Shown here one piece after another: positions 54,374 to 62,800 of a stretch of 64,000 nucleotides of DNA. The notes beneath the pieces were generated by a model. The model was not told where the DNA came from and searched no databases. It saw nothing but the letters and a program-made list of their open reading frames with translations. Every line of letters starts with the position of its first letter. Position 1 is the first letter of the stretch. This DNA comes from JAFGXT01 sp963677165 (lineage in GTDB: Bacteria; Verrucomicrobiota; Lentisphaeria; Victivallales; SZUA-371), in the NCBI GenBank assembly GCA_963677165.2, contig CAXXSX010000002.1, positions 2,418,001-2,482,000 of the forward strand, read 5' to 3'. A program made the position numbers and the translations under genes.

Positions 54374-55423
54374 TTACCACTCTTTCTGAAGGGGAACACT
54401 GCAACCGTAAACAATAGCGTCCATGTTGTGATACAATTCTTCAGGTGTCGGCGGTCTGCGGTTTTCACATATGGCATGGAACTTTGTACCCAATTCAGAG
54501 ACATAATCATCAAAAAAACATTTTTTCTGTCGCCCATTAGTCAGGAGCGAAGATATCAGTTTTTGCAAAGTAACCACCAGCTCTTCACGATTCATTGGGG
54601 AATGAGTTAGCTGTGGATTCGAATAATGCGCAATCTTCTTGTACGTAATTGTCTCCGCACCATATTGCTGAGCTTCAAATCCGAAGGTGGAGCGCAATGA
54701 AAGCACAATGTCTGATTTGAGTAATGCTTTATTCGACGTGCGGTTGTCAATAAAAACGTGCTCATTCTTTTGTTTTTCCAACCAGGCTAACGTCCATTTA
54801 TACTCGGTCATAAACTTTGGATGGGGACGAAAATAGAAATCACATTGTGAGGTAAGATCATATTCTTTAATAATATCACTGATGAATTTGACAAAAGCAA
54901 GAGCCGAAGATATTTCAGACTCTTCTCCCCAATGTGCGATCATAGGGGTAAATCCGATCGTATATAATGAAGATTTCATGTTATTATATGGTGAATGGTA
55001 AATAAGTTTGTACTCGAGTGGTATTGTTATTGTTACTCGAGAGGATTCCAAAGGAATAGTTTCCTGTTTACTATTTCCATAATGAGTGAAAAAATCGATA
55101 CCATACGGGACAATCGCATGTTGCTTCTCTGGCAGATGTCCATAATTTTCTTCCAACAGCAAACGCACATTATATTGATTGCATTTCGCCATAAGTATTT
55201 CATCCGGCCGGTTATAACAGAAAGCTGCATCAAATTTATGCTGCGTGAAAATATAATCAAAAAACATGGAATATTCTTTTTGCAAGTTATCGGGATCCAA
55301 GTGTTTTATTACATCATAGATGCTGACAGGTGTCACTTCCCAGCCTTGTTTCAGGAAGAATTCCATCGTTGATTTCATTATATGAACCTTTATTGAAAAA
55401 ATCATCAATAACTTCATATTCAT
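54374..55423 (-). CDS. GT-B-like protein, capsule or surface-glycan type
   Basis: 349 residues and no signal peptide. The plan suggests two Rossmann-like halves: an N-terminal MKLLMIFSIKVHIMK strand and helix, and a C-terminal half with DFYFRPHPK near residue 200 and LLKSDIVLSLRSTFGFEAQQYGA near 235-257, the RPHP and S-T-x-x-x-E-A pattern seen in CDP-glycerol/poly-alcohol transferases and capsule (KpsC/S-like) glycosyltransferases. The GT-B-like assignment is based on those short motifs only. The gene is more AT-rich than its neighbours and opens an accessory stretch. AAGGAAG lies directly before the ATG at 55423. Confidence 0.6.
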   Translation of the reverse strand: MNMKLLMIFSIKVHIMKSTMEFFLKQGWEVTPVSIYDVIKHLDPDNLQKEYSMFFDYIFTQHKFDAAFCYNRPDEILMAKCNQYNVRLLLEENYGHLPEKQHAIVPYGIDFFTHYGNSKQETIPLESSRVTITIPLEYKLIYHSPYNNMKSSLYTIGFTPMIAHWGEESEISSALAFVKFISDIIKEYDLTSQCDFYFRPHPKFMTEYKWTLAWLEKQKNEHVFIDNRTSNKALLKSDIVLSLRSTFGFEAQQYGAETITYKKIAHYSNPQLTHSPMNREELVVTLQKLISSLLTNGRQKKCFFDDYVSELGTKFHAICENRRPPTPEELYHNMDAIVYGCSVPLQKEW

Positions 55424-55525
55424 ACTTCCTTTGTCTGATTGATAATGGTCACAATATATAACAACAAGAGTAATGCGTTACAAACTCTCAGCTTCGAAAA
55501 CAAATTCAGAAATTTATATCGGTCG

Positions 55526-55587
55526 GATGCACATGCTTCTTTAATACAAGCTCAAATTTATGTGCTTATTTAATATGATGCACATGC
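55526..55587. repeat. Pair of 11-bp direct repeats
   Basis: GATGCACATGC occurs at 55526-55536 and 55577-55587, start to start 51 bases, upstream of the GT-B-like gene. The rest of 55424-55686 is AT-rich and holds nothing I can name. Confidence 0.45.
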
Positions 55588-55686
55588 CTGCAAATTACAA
55601 CCTATAAGTCAATGTCTCTTTGTATCAAGATAAATTTACCTCAATACTTTTGCAATTGGCTCTATAAATCTATAGCAAATCAAATT

Positions 55687-55992
55687 TTAATCTGTTTTAT
55701 CATACTTTCGTTGTTTGCTTATTATGGAAAAAGTATATTGAAGGATTGTCAAAAAAATAAATATTCCATACACGTATATGCTGATTTCTTTTAAATGTAG
55801 TCCGTAATACAAGACTAACTTTAATTCAAGCTCGGTTCCCGTTAAAGTATTTTGAAGGAAACCAATAAGTATAAGAACTACAAAAATACGATATATAAGG
55901 TTAATATAGCTGAATTCTGGTCGCTCATATATTCTCATTGTTTTTGCTTGCTTTGTCCTAATTCTTTTTCTATATGAAATATTGTGACACAA
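55687..55992 (-). CDS. Small two-span membrane protein, hypothetical
   Basis: Up to 101 residues if the TTG at 55992 is used (AGGAAG lies 10 bases before it), or 83 from the ATG at 55938. Two hydrophobic segments (INLIYRIFVVLILIGFL and ISIYVYGIFIFLTILQY) suggest two membrane spans with a short loop. No family is recognised. It is AT-rich and stands alone; its coding status is uncertain. Two identical 14-bp palindromes upstream could control it. Confidence 0.4.
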   Translation of the reverse strand: MCHNISYRKRIRTKQAKTMRIYERPEFSYINLIYRIFVVLILIGFLQNTLTGTELELKLVLYYGLHLKEISIYVYGIFIFLTILQYTFSIISKQRKYDKTD

Positions 55993-56080
55993 TGAAGTTA
56001 TGCTTCCTGTTATTACATTGCAAAACGATTTTTCAGAGTAGTGTCTATCATAAAAATCTACTGGGTTGAACCTCTAATTT

Positions 56081-56146
56081 TTTTGTTAACAAAATCCGAA
56101 GGTTTTAATAAAAAATGTCATTTGTTATTGCTTTTTGTTAACAAAA
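56081..56146. promoter_or_regulatory. Twin TTTTGTTAACAAAA palindromes
   Basis: The 14-bp perfect palindrome TTTTGTTAACAAAA occurs at 56081-56094 and again at 56133-56146, 52 bases apart (about five helical turns), so both sites face the same side of the DNA. They lie 90-155 bases upstream of the small membrane protein gene. A paired operator is the simplest reading. Confidence 0.5.
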
Positions 56147-56186
56147 CTACTATTATATAAATGGACTGGGAACACCCGGTCGGTAG

Positions 56187-56208
56187 GCGATTCTGGAAAC
56201 GGAATCGC
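56187..56208. terminator. Hairpin downstream of the DUF3800 relic
   Basis: GCGATTC and GAATCGC form a perfect 7-bp stem with an 8-base loop, 10 bases after the stop at 56218 on the minus strand. No T-run follows, so termination is uncertain. Confidence 0.4.
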
Positions 56209-56217
56209 TTATTTAGT

Positions 56218-56625
56218 TTATGGGAATACTTTCCATCCTTTTACTGTTTTATGTTCATAAATATGTTCTTCCACAATATCATATGCCTGATTTGACTGTT
56301 CCGGTTTAAGTACATGCCTGGCACATGGATGAGCACATAAGTCTGCCAGTTGTATTCCGGCGATATTATCTCGTTTATTCTTGAATACAAGCGGACATTT
56401 AAGTTCAGTCAATCCTGAAATATATTCCGAACCGGAAGCCATCAGGCGCAAATATTCAATCTCCAGCATATTATCTTCTCGTTTTCCTCGTGCTTCAATC
56501 GGTAATTCACGTCTTTCCCTTGCCTTTATAAAATCGTCATCTCTGAAAAAGGGCTATAAATCCTTTTCCCAACTGCTTTTAATGATATAATCGTAGTCCT
56601 TATTTTTATAAAATTTGGGAATACC
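56218..56625 (-). pseudogene. DUF3800 protein remnant
   Basis: The intact last part (from 56469) reads NIAGIQLADLCAHPCARHV and ends KTVKGWKVFP, the C-terminal signature of DUF3800 proteins, which are nuclease-like and common in mobile or defence regions. Upstream in the same frame another 50 codons read a plausible continuation (DYDYIIKSSWEKDL, then a TAG at 56554-56556, then PFFRDDDFIKARERRELP). There is no N-terminal half, so the gene is both interrupted by a stop and truncated. It is a likely relic of a lost mobile or accessory gene. Confidence 0.65.
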
Positions 56626-56697
56626 CTATAATTAATCCCGTTAGGGCCAACTAGAAAATTGAAGCGTATCCTATTAAAAATAAAAAGGTATGCCTCG

Positions 56698-57297
56698 TCA
56701 GTTTTGAATTGATTTTATATAATGCATGTTTTGAAGTGTTGTTGAGTCTCCAATAGTGTCTTTAAATGTTAGAAGTTCTATATGGCCATCGACAAAAGCA
56801 TAGTTTGATTTGTTCTTGTGTCGGTCTTTTTTGATATAAGATTCCCAGTATTGGATATTTTCTGAAGCAGGATAGACTTGTTTTTTTAATATATTGGTTT
56901 TATCGCCACGCTCGGCAAAAGCAATAGTATTATTTACACTTAGTATATTTTTTAAATGATTATTAGTAAGCATTTCGTTAAAAATGTAACTCTGGATTTT
57001 TTCATTATTATTTTTTCTGTTAGCAATTTTATCGCATGGGCAAAGTAAGCATTTTCTATTAATATAGGGGGAGAGATATATGTCCCAACCTGAATTTTCA
57101 TGGATAGGAGGATTTCTTTCATATTCACTGCAATAAAGTGTCCATCCAAGAATTATTTGTTTTAGATGAGATTGGCAACTTCGAACATCTGCTTGCTTCT
57201 TTGAGTGGTTAAGTGTGGGTAATAATAATATTAAAAGTATTGCAATTGAACTTAAAACGATAAGAAGGTCAGCGAGTGTAAAATTATTTATTTTCAT
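56698..57297 (-). CDS. Degenerate pseudopilin-like protein
   Basis: 199 residues that begin NNFTLADLLIVLSSIAILLI. The prepilin-type helix is present but Glu+5 is replaced by Asp and the residue before Phe is Asn. The C-terminal motif (RHKNKSNYAFVDGH) keeps H-X9-DG. It is AT-rich and lies right after the pentapeptide gene (2-base gap), so it belongs to a different set than the three glycan modules. It is either a divergent member or one losing its export function. Confidence 0.75.
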   Translation of the reverse strand: MKINNFTLADLLIVLSSIAILLILLLPTLNHSKKQADVRSCQSHLKQIILGWTLYCSEYERNPPIHENSGWDIYLSPYINRKCLLCPCDKIANRKNNNEKIQSYIFNEMLTNNHLKNILSVNNTIAFAERGDKTNILKKQVYPASENIQYWESYIKKDRHKNKSNYAFVDGHIELLTFKDTIGDSTTLQNMHYIKSIQN

Positions 57298-57299
57298 TT

Positions 57300-58313
57300 T
57301 TAATTTTCTCTCTTTGGTATTTTGGCATTTTTAATATTATTTGAAAATGTGGCACTGAAATATCTTGATTTCGTAAAATCTAATCCTAAAATATCAGCAT
57401 CGCTGAAATCTGTATTATCAATATAAGCATTCTCAAAATTAACTCGAGATAAATTTGCGCCAGTAAAATCAGCATTAATTAAATCAGCATTGATAAATGT
57501 TGACCCTCGCAAATTTGGTACTTTATCCTGAGGCAATTTTATAAACTTAGCCTTTTGTAAACATGTACGGTTAAAATTTACCTTTTGAAGCTCTCCACTT
57601 GAAAAATCAGCCATCCAAAGATTAGTACCTTCGAAATTTGCTCCAGAGAGATTTGATTGCATGAATTTAGCGTTTTCTAAATTAATATTTGATAAATCTA
57701 TGTTTTCCAGATTAAGATTCATTAAATGTTCTTTGTAAGCAATAACTAAATTTTTAAGCCTTTTCCCTATTCTTTTATTTTTTTCTGATTTAAATAAACT
57801 CATAAAAACAGAATCAGGATATAATATATCTGGTTCAATGGGGATTTTTGTGGCTTGAGTTTCAGGAATTAATAAGAATCCATATTCTTTTACTATTCTA
57901 TCTGAACTCGATATTTGAGAACAAATAAAATTAACTTTTTTTTCCAATAACTCATTCTGCTTTTCATAACGTTGAGAAGCAATACCAAAAAAGGCTACAT
58001 AAATACCAATAAGCCACAAAAAAAAGGATGAGCTTTTTGAGTTTTCTTCATGTTGCTCAGGAAAGACTTTATTCCAAATAAGTCTTAACCCTGAAAAATC
58101 CCAGACCAGCCATATTGAAGTCTTAATAATGCTGTTTGTCTTGTTCAACTTATACGCATAAAACCAGCATATAAAAAAAGAAATAATAAGCCCCAAAAAA
58201 CCACAATATATGAAACCCAATAGAACAACTCCGACAAAAACTGCAATTCCTGTGATCTTATACATGATATTATGTTTGCTTTTTTGACTTTTGTTTAAGT
58301 TGTTAAAGGCCAT
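57300..58313 (-). CDS. Membrane protein with C-terminal pentapeptide repeats
   Basis: 337 residues from the ATG at 58313. Several hydrophobic segments near the N-terminus (about 20-50 and 65-105) are followed by a short helical region and then a pentapeptide-repeat beta-helix from about residue 205 to 325 (NLSGANFEGTNLWMADF, INADLINADFTGANLSRVNF and more, A(D/N)LXX pattern). The frame remains open for about 270 bases upstream of this ATG with no start codon, so the true N-terminus may be longer. It is AT-rich, and the adjoining pseudopilin overlaps its end. Confidence 0.72.
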   Translation of the reverse strand: MAFNNLNKSQKSKHNIMYKITGIAVFVGVVLLGFIYCGFLGLIISFFICWFYAYKLNKTNSIIKTSIWLVWDFSGLRLIWNKVFPEQHEENSKSSSFFLWLIGIYVAFFGIASQRYEKQNELLEKKVNFICSQISSSDRIVKEYGFLLIPETQATKIPIEPDILYPDSVFMSLFKSEKNKRIGKRLKNLVIAYKEHLMNLNLENIDLSNINLENAKFMQSNLSGANFEGTNLWMADFSSGELQKVNFNRTCLQKAKFIKLPQDKVPNLRGSTFINADLINADFTGANLSRVNFENAYIDNTDFSDADILGLDFTKSRYFSATFSNNIKNAKIPKREN

Positions 58314-58903
58314 TGTTTTAGATTTTGAGTTTTTTTTGTTATTGCTTTTTTTTATATGTCTTAATAATAATAAGTATACGAGAAAAAAGCAAGTAAAAAT
58401 TACTAATAAATAAAATATGTTGTGTATTGTTTGGTTTTTCCTGTTTTCATACTGAAGATTTACCGGAGGGAATCGGAAAGTAAAAACTGCTGTTAAAGCT
58501 ATTTGGGAACAACTTGTTGTTAGCCACCAATTACAACTTGCTTTTTTATGAATGAGAATTAAACTATATATTAGTGTTTAATTGATCAAGGAATTTTATT
58601 ATAGATTACCGAATTTAAAACAATCATAAGTCATTTTTAATAGCGATGGCTTTCAGCATACCGTTTCGTTAGGAAAATCGCCAATTTTTTTGAGAAAAGA
58701 AACAGAATGTTGGAAGTTGCGCTCGTTTATAATGGATGTATTATAAGCGGGCGTATCTTTCATTTTTTGGCGCATTCATCATATCTTTTCTCGGGCGTTT
58801 GGCGATGCCTCTTAACGGTGTGATCGAATGCGCCTTTTTTGTGTATTCGATCTTCCGGTATTGCTTTAGCATAAGAAAAGCACCACAAACGGGGGATATG
58901 TAA
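58314..58903. other. Gene-free stretch before the 58904 gene
   Basis: About 590 bases. The first part (58314-58580) is an open minus-strand frame without a start codon that continues into the pentapeptide protein, with one hydrophobic stretch. The rest contains a good TATAAT at 58728 and a terminator-type hairpin (58769-58840); both are treated as a possible small RNA. No other gene is seen. Confidence 0.5.
58740..58840 (+). ncRNA. Candidate small RNA or attenuated leader
   Basis: A TATAAT at 58728-58733 (no good -35) is followed by about 100 bases that end in a strong intrinsic terminator: GGCGCATTC (58769-58777) and GAATGCGCC (58826-58834), with a further ATCA pairing next to it, then TTTTTT at 58835-58840. 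There is no reading frame of any length. Because the terminator precedes the gene at 58904 by only about 65 bases, it is either an independent small RNA or a leader in which readthrough is controlled. Confidence 0.45.
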
Positions 58904-59401
58904 ATGGAAACATCTGTAAAGTATCAAACAAGCAGTAAACCGGAAGATTTTTTTGAAGCGAAATCGGGAGTGTTGTTTCACGAATTTCTGGAGATTTATC
59001 ACGACCGTATTGAAAGTATTAAATACACTCCCTTCGGACCGGAAGAAGGTTTGAACCTGGAAATTAACTGCTTTGGTCCTGATGCCAGAACTGTTTTCCT
59101 GAAAAATGACACGATCACTGATGGACAATATATTATTGCCCTGACGAAACTCGATTATCCGGCAGAGTTTCGTTGTGCTCATCTGCTGCTGACCCTGATG
59201 GGCTGGGAAGGACGTCCGATCTATACTCCGGCGTTCCGCGACGACATGACCCCGGTACTAGGTTGTTCGCGTCGCCGTACCCTGCTGACCGACATCCAGG
59301 AATTCTATGATATGACGATTGGGCTGGCCGAGGCAATGGATAAAATCGATTCCGTAATAAAAAGCCAAAGGGTATTTTCCTATCTCTGGAAAAATTATTA
59401 A
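58904..59401 (+). CDS. Conserved-looking protein of unknown function
   Basis: 165 residues, no signal peptide or membrane span, acidic and soluble in appearance. GGGGG lies nine bases before the ATG at 58904. I do not recognise any motif; helix-rich ends and a central beta-like part (LNLEINCFGPDARTVFL) suggest a single folded domain. It stands alone between an RNA-type leader with terminator and the convergent glycan module 3. Codon use is like the core genes and unlike the AT-rich block upstream. Confidence 0.65.
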   Translation: METSVKYQTSSKPEDFFEAKSGVLFHEFLEIYHDRIESIKYTPFGPEEGLNLEINCFGPDARTVFLKNDTITDGQYIIALTKLDYPAEFRCAHLLLTLMGWEGRPIYTPAFRDDMTPVLGCSRRRTLLTDIQEFYDMTIGLAEAMDKIDSVIKSQRVFSYLWKNY

Positions 59402-59440
59402 TCCGCCTTTATTTATTTCTTTTCACCACAGGGAAACAGC

Positions 59441-59465
59441 GCGGTAAAGCCGCAACCAAAGGAAT
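59441..59465. repeat. Relic of a short hairpin repeat
   Basis: GCGGTAAAGCCGCAACCAAA and the following GGAAT match the minus strand of 47631-47655 at 23 of 25 positions. The small stem GCGG/CCGC is kept while the loop differs. It lies between the convergent genes at 58904 and 59532. Confidence 0.5.
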
Positions 59466-59531
59466 GAAGGGAAAACAGTTTTTAGAGGAATCCTTAAATT
59501 ATTTATTTGCCGGGTTGATAATAGAGTTTGC

Positions 59532-61847
59532 TTACTCGGTATGTTTAAATAATTTAATGACTATTGGAGCATCACTTAAACTCAGAAACAGTTGAATATT
59601 TTTATCTTTATCCTGTGTGATGGGGATATCAAAAGTTTCTCCGGTGATAATATTGATTCCTATAGGAGATTCATTGTAATTTGGGATACCGGATATTTTT
59701 AGACGGCATATTCTGTTGTTAAATTCTTTGCTATAAGGTTGTGTTGACCATGCAACCAATATTTTTTCATTATTTTTGTCTGGTTTACTCAAAGCAAAAA
59801 CTTTGATTTGGTTAGCTGCATTGATGTTGGAGTTATCCCAGTTTTTGACTAGTTCGGTACGTATACAGCTTCGATGCAACGGCATGGCCGAAATGGATAC
59901 TGATATTTGGGAATCATACATCCATCCGTTGAGCAGAGAAGTCATTCGTTGTACGGCGTAATACGATGGTTTTGGATTGTAATTACTACGGATTAGCCCA
60001 AAATTAGCCTCAGGCTGGAATTCATGGGAACCGAAGTCATCGATAAAATCATATTGACAAATGGCTTTGACTGGTAATGTCATGCATTCTAAAAACCTTC
60101 TGACAATATATACCGCCTGGGCATTTTCAGAAAAACCGGCATAGAGCATTTTTTCATTTTTACCGTTGAACCAGAAAGTGCTGTAACCAAATTCAGTCAG
60201 CCAGATGGAGGTATGATAGCCAGCCTTACGAATTTTTTTCTGATATGATTTAATTAAACCGCTGAAAGTATTTTCACTGTCGCCTACTTTGACTCCATCA
60301 CGTTTTTCATATTGCCAGCCGTATGGTACTTTTTCAGGCGGAAGGGAATAACTGTAAGGATGATCTACTATTCCATCGAGGCTTTTTGTAAGCCCCAAAT
60401 CAAAATATCTGAAGTTTGTCGGTGGACATGCGCCAAGTCCAATTAAGGTAATGTCCGGAAATATTTTTTTTAGATGATCTGCAATGGCATTAGTATATTT
60501 AAGATGCTCGACAACCCATGGACTGGCCGAATTATTCTCTGCGCGTCCATTCCAGGATCCACCAAATTTTTTCCGCCAGAAGTAATTGTTTGGCTCGTTG
60601 CCTAACTCAAATACATTTACGTATTTTCTTGCATCACGTACCGCTGCCTCGGCGACAGCCAGATGCTCTGATATTGTATAACGAGGAAACAAGTGGATTA
60701 GCAGGATTATATTCAGAGATTTTGATTTTGCGTATTTTATCCATTCCAGGTTATGGGGATCGATTTGCCATTTCCCGCTGGGACCCTTGATTATTCTGCA
60801 GGAGTCGCGAATCCATTTAAAGCCGCATGCGGCAATCATATCAATCAGTTTTTTGTATTGTCGCCAGGAGCCTTTTTGACCAGTGAAATGAGTAACCGTT
60901 CCAAAAATCGAATGTTTTATATTGGAGCTTGCTATTGGGGTTCCCAAATTAATACCGGATGACTTGGAACCTTTCAATTCAACGATTTGTGAGGAACTGA
61001 AATTTTTCCCTGACAAACTGATTTTGATTCGATAGATATTACGCTTGTTTCCGCCGTTTTTAAAAGGAATTTCACAAGACATTGTATTTTGTTTTATGGT
61101 AGGAAGAAGCATATAATTCTTTATGAAATTCCTTGACATTAGAGGTGCCGTTATGCTTAATTTGAGAGGTTGAACTGCTCTGGTACTCTTGGCATTTAAA
61201 AATAAATAAATATTGGCTGTTCCTTCAAGCCATTGTCCTTTTAGTTTCCAGCCGCATACATCCATTTCGGAGATATCACTACCTGTAACTTGATGAGGAG
61301 AGATGCTGTTTGTGCTGCCTGAGAGTAATTTCAATTCCACAGAACCAGTAGCCGGGAGTTCTTTTTGCTTGCAGACCAGTAGCAGCAACCGAACCGGCAT
61401 TTCCGGATTTTGGGATTTTTTCCCAGACCAGGCGCCACTCCATGGACCACAAGCAGATAAGGCCAATTCTGTGTTTGTTTTGGCTTTTATCTTTTGGGAC
61501 TTTCCTTGAAAACAACGTCCAGTGGCATCAATCATTCTATAGTTTATCTTGCAATCATTCGTTGATTCAAGAAGTATTTTGACATTGTTTACATCCTTAG
61601 AGATTAGGTTTCGAAAGATGATTGCAACATATTTTCCGCCTTTAGTAAAATCATAGTTAAGTATGATTTTTCCGGCAGCGTTCCTAGTTAGACCACCTCG
61701 GGCTCCAGGAAATTCTTTTCCCGTAATAAAACGCCAGTTGCTTGTTTTGCTGCATGGGTCCAAAATTTTATTGACAGCAATATTTTTACTGTAACCGGCT
61801 AGAGAAATTAGCAGAAGCAATGATAGAAATAAATGGCTTCGGATCAT
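59532..61847 (-). CDS. Secreted clan GH-A glycoside hydrolase (GH39/GH5-like)
   Basis: 771 residues with signal peptide (1-20). Residues about 25-300 are beta-rich and could be one or two carbohydrate-binding domains. The TIM barrel (about 310-650) has the clan GH-A marks: GFKWIRDSCRI near 340, FELGNEPNNYFW with the acid Glu near 416 (Asn-Glu-Pro) and TSIWLTEFGYST with the nucleophile Glu near 551. The closest plan is GH39/GH5-like endo- or exo-glycosidases, substrate not determined. A short beta domain closes the protein. It is the last gene of module 3, 82 bases after the pseudopilin. Confidence 0.82.
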   Translation of the reverse strand: MIRSHLFLSLLLLISLAGYSKNIAVNKILDPCSKTSNWRFITGKEFPGARGGLTRNAAGKIILNYDFTKGGKYVAIIFRNLISKDVNNVKILLESTNDCKINYRMIDATGRCFQGKSQKIKAKTNTELALSACGPWSGAWSGKKSQNPEMPVRLLLLVCKQKELPATGSVELKLLSGSTNSISPHQVTGSDISEMDVCGWKLKGQWLEGTANIYLFLNAKSTRAVQPLKLSITAPLMSRNFIKNYMLLPTIKQNTMSCEIPFKNGGNKRNIYRIKISLSGKNFSSSQIVELKGSKSSGINLGTPIASSNIKHSIFGTVTHFTGQKGSWRQYKKLIDMIAACGFKWIRDSCRIIKGPSGKWQIDPHNLEWIKYAKSKSLNIILLIHLFPRYTISEHLAVAEAAVRDARKYVNVFELGNEPNNYFWRKKFGGSWNGRAENNSASPWVVEHLKYTNAIADHLKKIFPDITLIGLGACPPTNFRYFDLGLTKSLDGIVDHPYSYSLPPEKVPYGWQYEKRDGVKVGDSENTFSGLIKSYQKKIRKAGYHTSIWLTEFGYSTFWFNGKNEKMLYAGFSENAQAVYIVRRFLECMTLPVKAICQYDFIDDFGSHEFQPEANFGLIRSNYNPKPSYYAVQRMTSLLNGWMYDSQISVSISAMPLHRSCIRTELVKNWDNSNINAANQIKVFALSKPDKNNEKILVAWSTQPYSKEFNNRICRLKISGIPNYNESPIGINIITGETFDIPITQDKDKNIQLFLSLSDAPIVIKLFKHTE

Positions 61848-61929
61848 TTTTTTTGTCCTTTGAAATGTCGTAATCTATATACAATAATGCAAAATCTGGA
61901 GTGAAGAGAAAATGATAATCTATTCTATT

Positions 61930-62610
61930 CTATTCTAAATCCCACTTATTGTCACTCATATAGCGAGTTCCAAGTGAAGTCGGATTGTACATGTTTTTAG
62001 AGAATGTTGTAACAGTGCCACTTGTGGCTCTCACTGTTTCAACGCTACCGCTAATCCACAGGACATTTGCCGCGCTGTTTTTGTCATGACGTGGCCAGGC
62101 TACGGCCTGATTAAAGTCGGATTTTGAATTTGCCCAGTAGTATCCTCCGCGATTGGAATTGAGGACGTCTGTGGCTGCGTCGACCAACAGTACAGTAGCT
62201 CCGGGATGTTTTACTTTATTAACTTTCTGGGCTTCCAGAAAAGTATGGTTAAAACCATAGCTGATACGTCCCCAACAAAACATTTCAGTACGTGTATACT
62301 GAGAGCGGACGATGCGGTTTGCGTCTTTGGCGCAGAAAAAGATATTAGCTCGTTCTCCGCAGCTTGCTACATATTCTAACAGGTCCAGATGCCAACGTGG
62401 AGGTCCGGATATTTTACGTTTAGGGAAGTATTCTTTATTATCGTCCAAGTAAAGTACGAATGCGGTACCTAACTGTTTCAGCTGACTGACACAATTAATA
62501 CAGTAAGCCTTTTCGCGAGCTTTGTTCAATGCAGGAAGCATTAAACTTGCCAGAATTGCGATGATGGCAATCACAATGAGAAGTTCAATAAGGGTGAATT
62601 TCCTAATCAT
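61930..62610 (-). CDS. Pseudopilin-like protein of glycan module 3
   Basis: 226 residues from ATG 62610 (MIRKFTLIELLIVIAIIAIL), where GGAG lies 7-10 bases upstream; the frame to 62622 only has a TTG. The prepilin helix and its Glu+5 are present but the preceding residue is Lys and not Gly. The C-terminal motif is altered: RHDKNSAANVLWISG with more than 9 residues between His and Gly and Ser for Asp. It is divergent from the AraC gene and co-directional with the secreted hydrolase. Confidence 0.86.
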   Translation of the reverse strand: MIRKFTLIELLIVIAIIAILASLMLPALNKAREKAYCINCVSQLKQLGTAFVLYLDDNKEYFPKRKISGPPRWHLDLLEYVASCGERANIFFCAKDANRIVRSQYTRTEMFCWGRISYGFNHTFLEAQKVNKVKHPGATVLLVDAATDVLNSNRGGYYWANSKSDFNQAVAWPRHDKNSAANVLWISGSVETVRATSGTVTTFSKNMYNPTSLGTRYMSDNKWDLE

Positions 62611-62702
62611 TTTAATCTCCAAACTTTGATTTGCATTAGAAATGCTTTTTAATAGTTGAAATTAATTATATCATTTACATTTGGAAAGAGCAATGAAAAT
62701 AT

Positions 62703-62729
62703 TGTAACAATAGTATTGATATTGTTACA
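62703..62729. promoter_or_regulatory. Perfect dyad between divergent pseudopilin and AraC genes
   Basis: TGTAACAATA (62703-62712) and TATTGTTACA (62720-62729) are perfect 10-bp arms with a 7-base spacer. The site is midway between the two divergent starts (62610 and 62801), a position fit to control both. Its symmetry is more usual for dimeric repressors than for AraC proteins, which often use direct repeats. Confidence 0.6.
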
Positions 62730-62800
62730 TTGCTATAAAACACTATTGTTTTTCTCCTTGAGAAATGCTACAATTAAATTAATTAATAAAAGTCATTTTT

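Noticed and set aside
54374..58313. Integron cassette array (small same-strand genes in an AT-rich block)
   Set aside because: No attC-type site with R boxes was found between the genes and no integrase is present.
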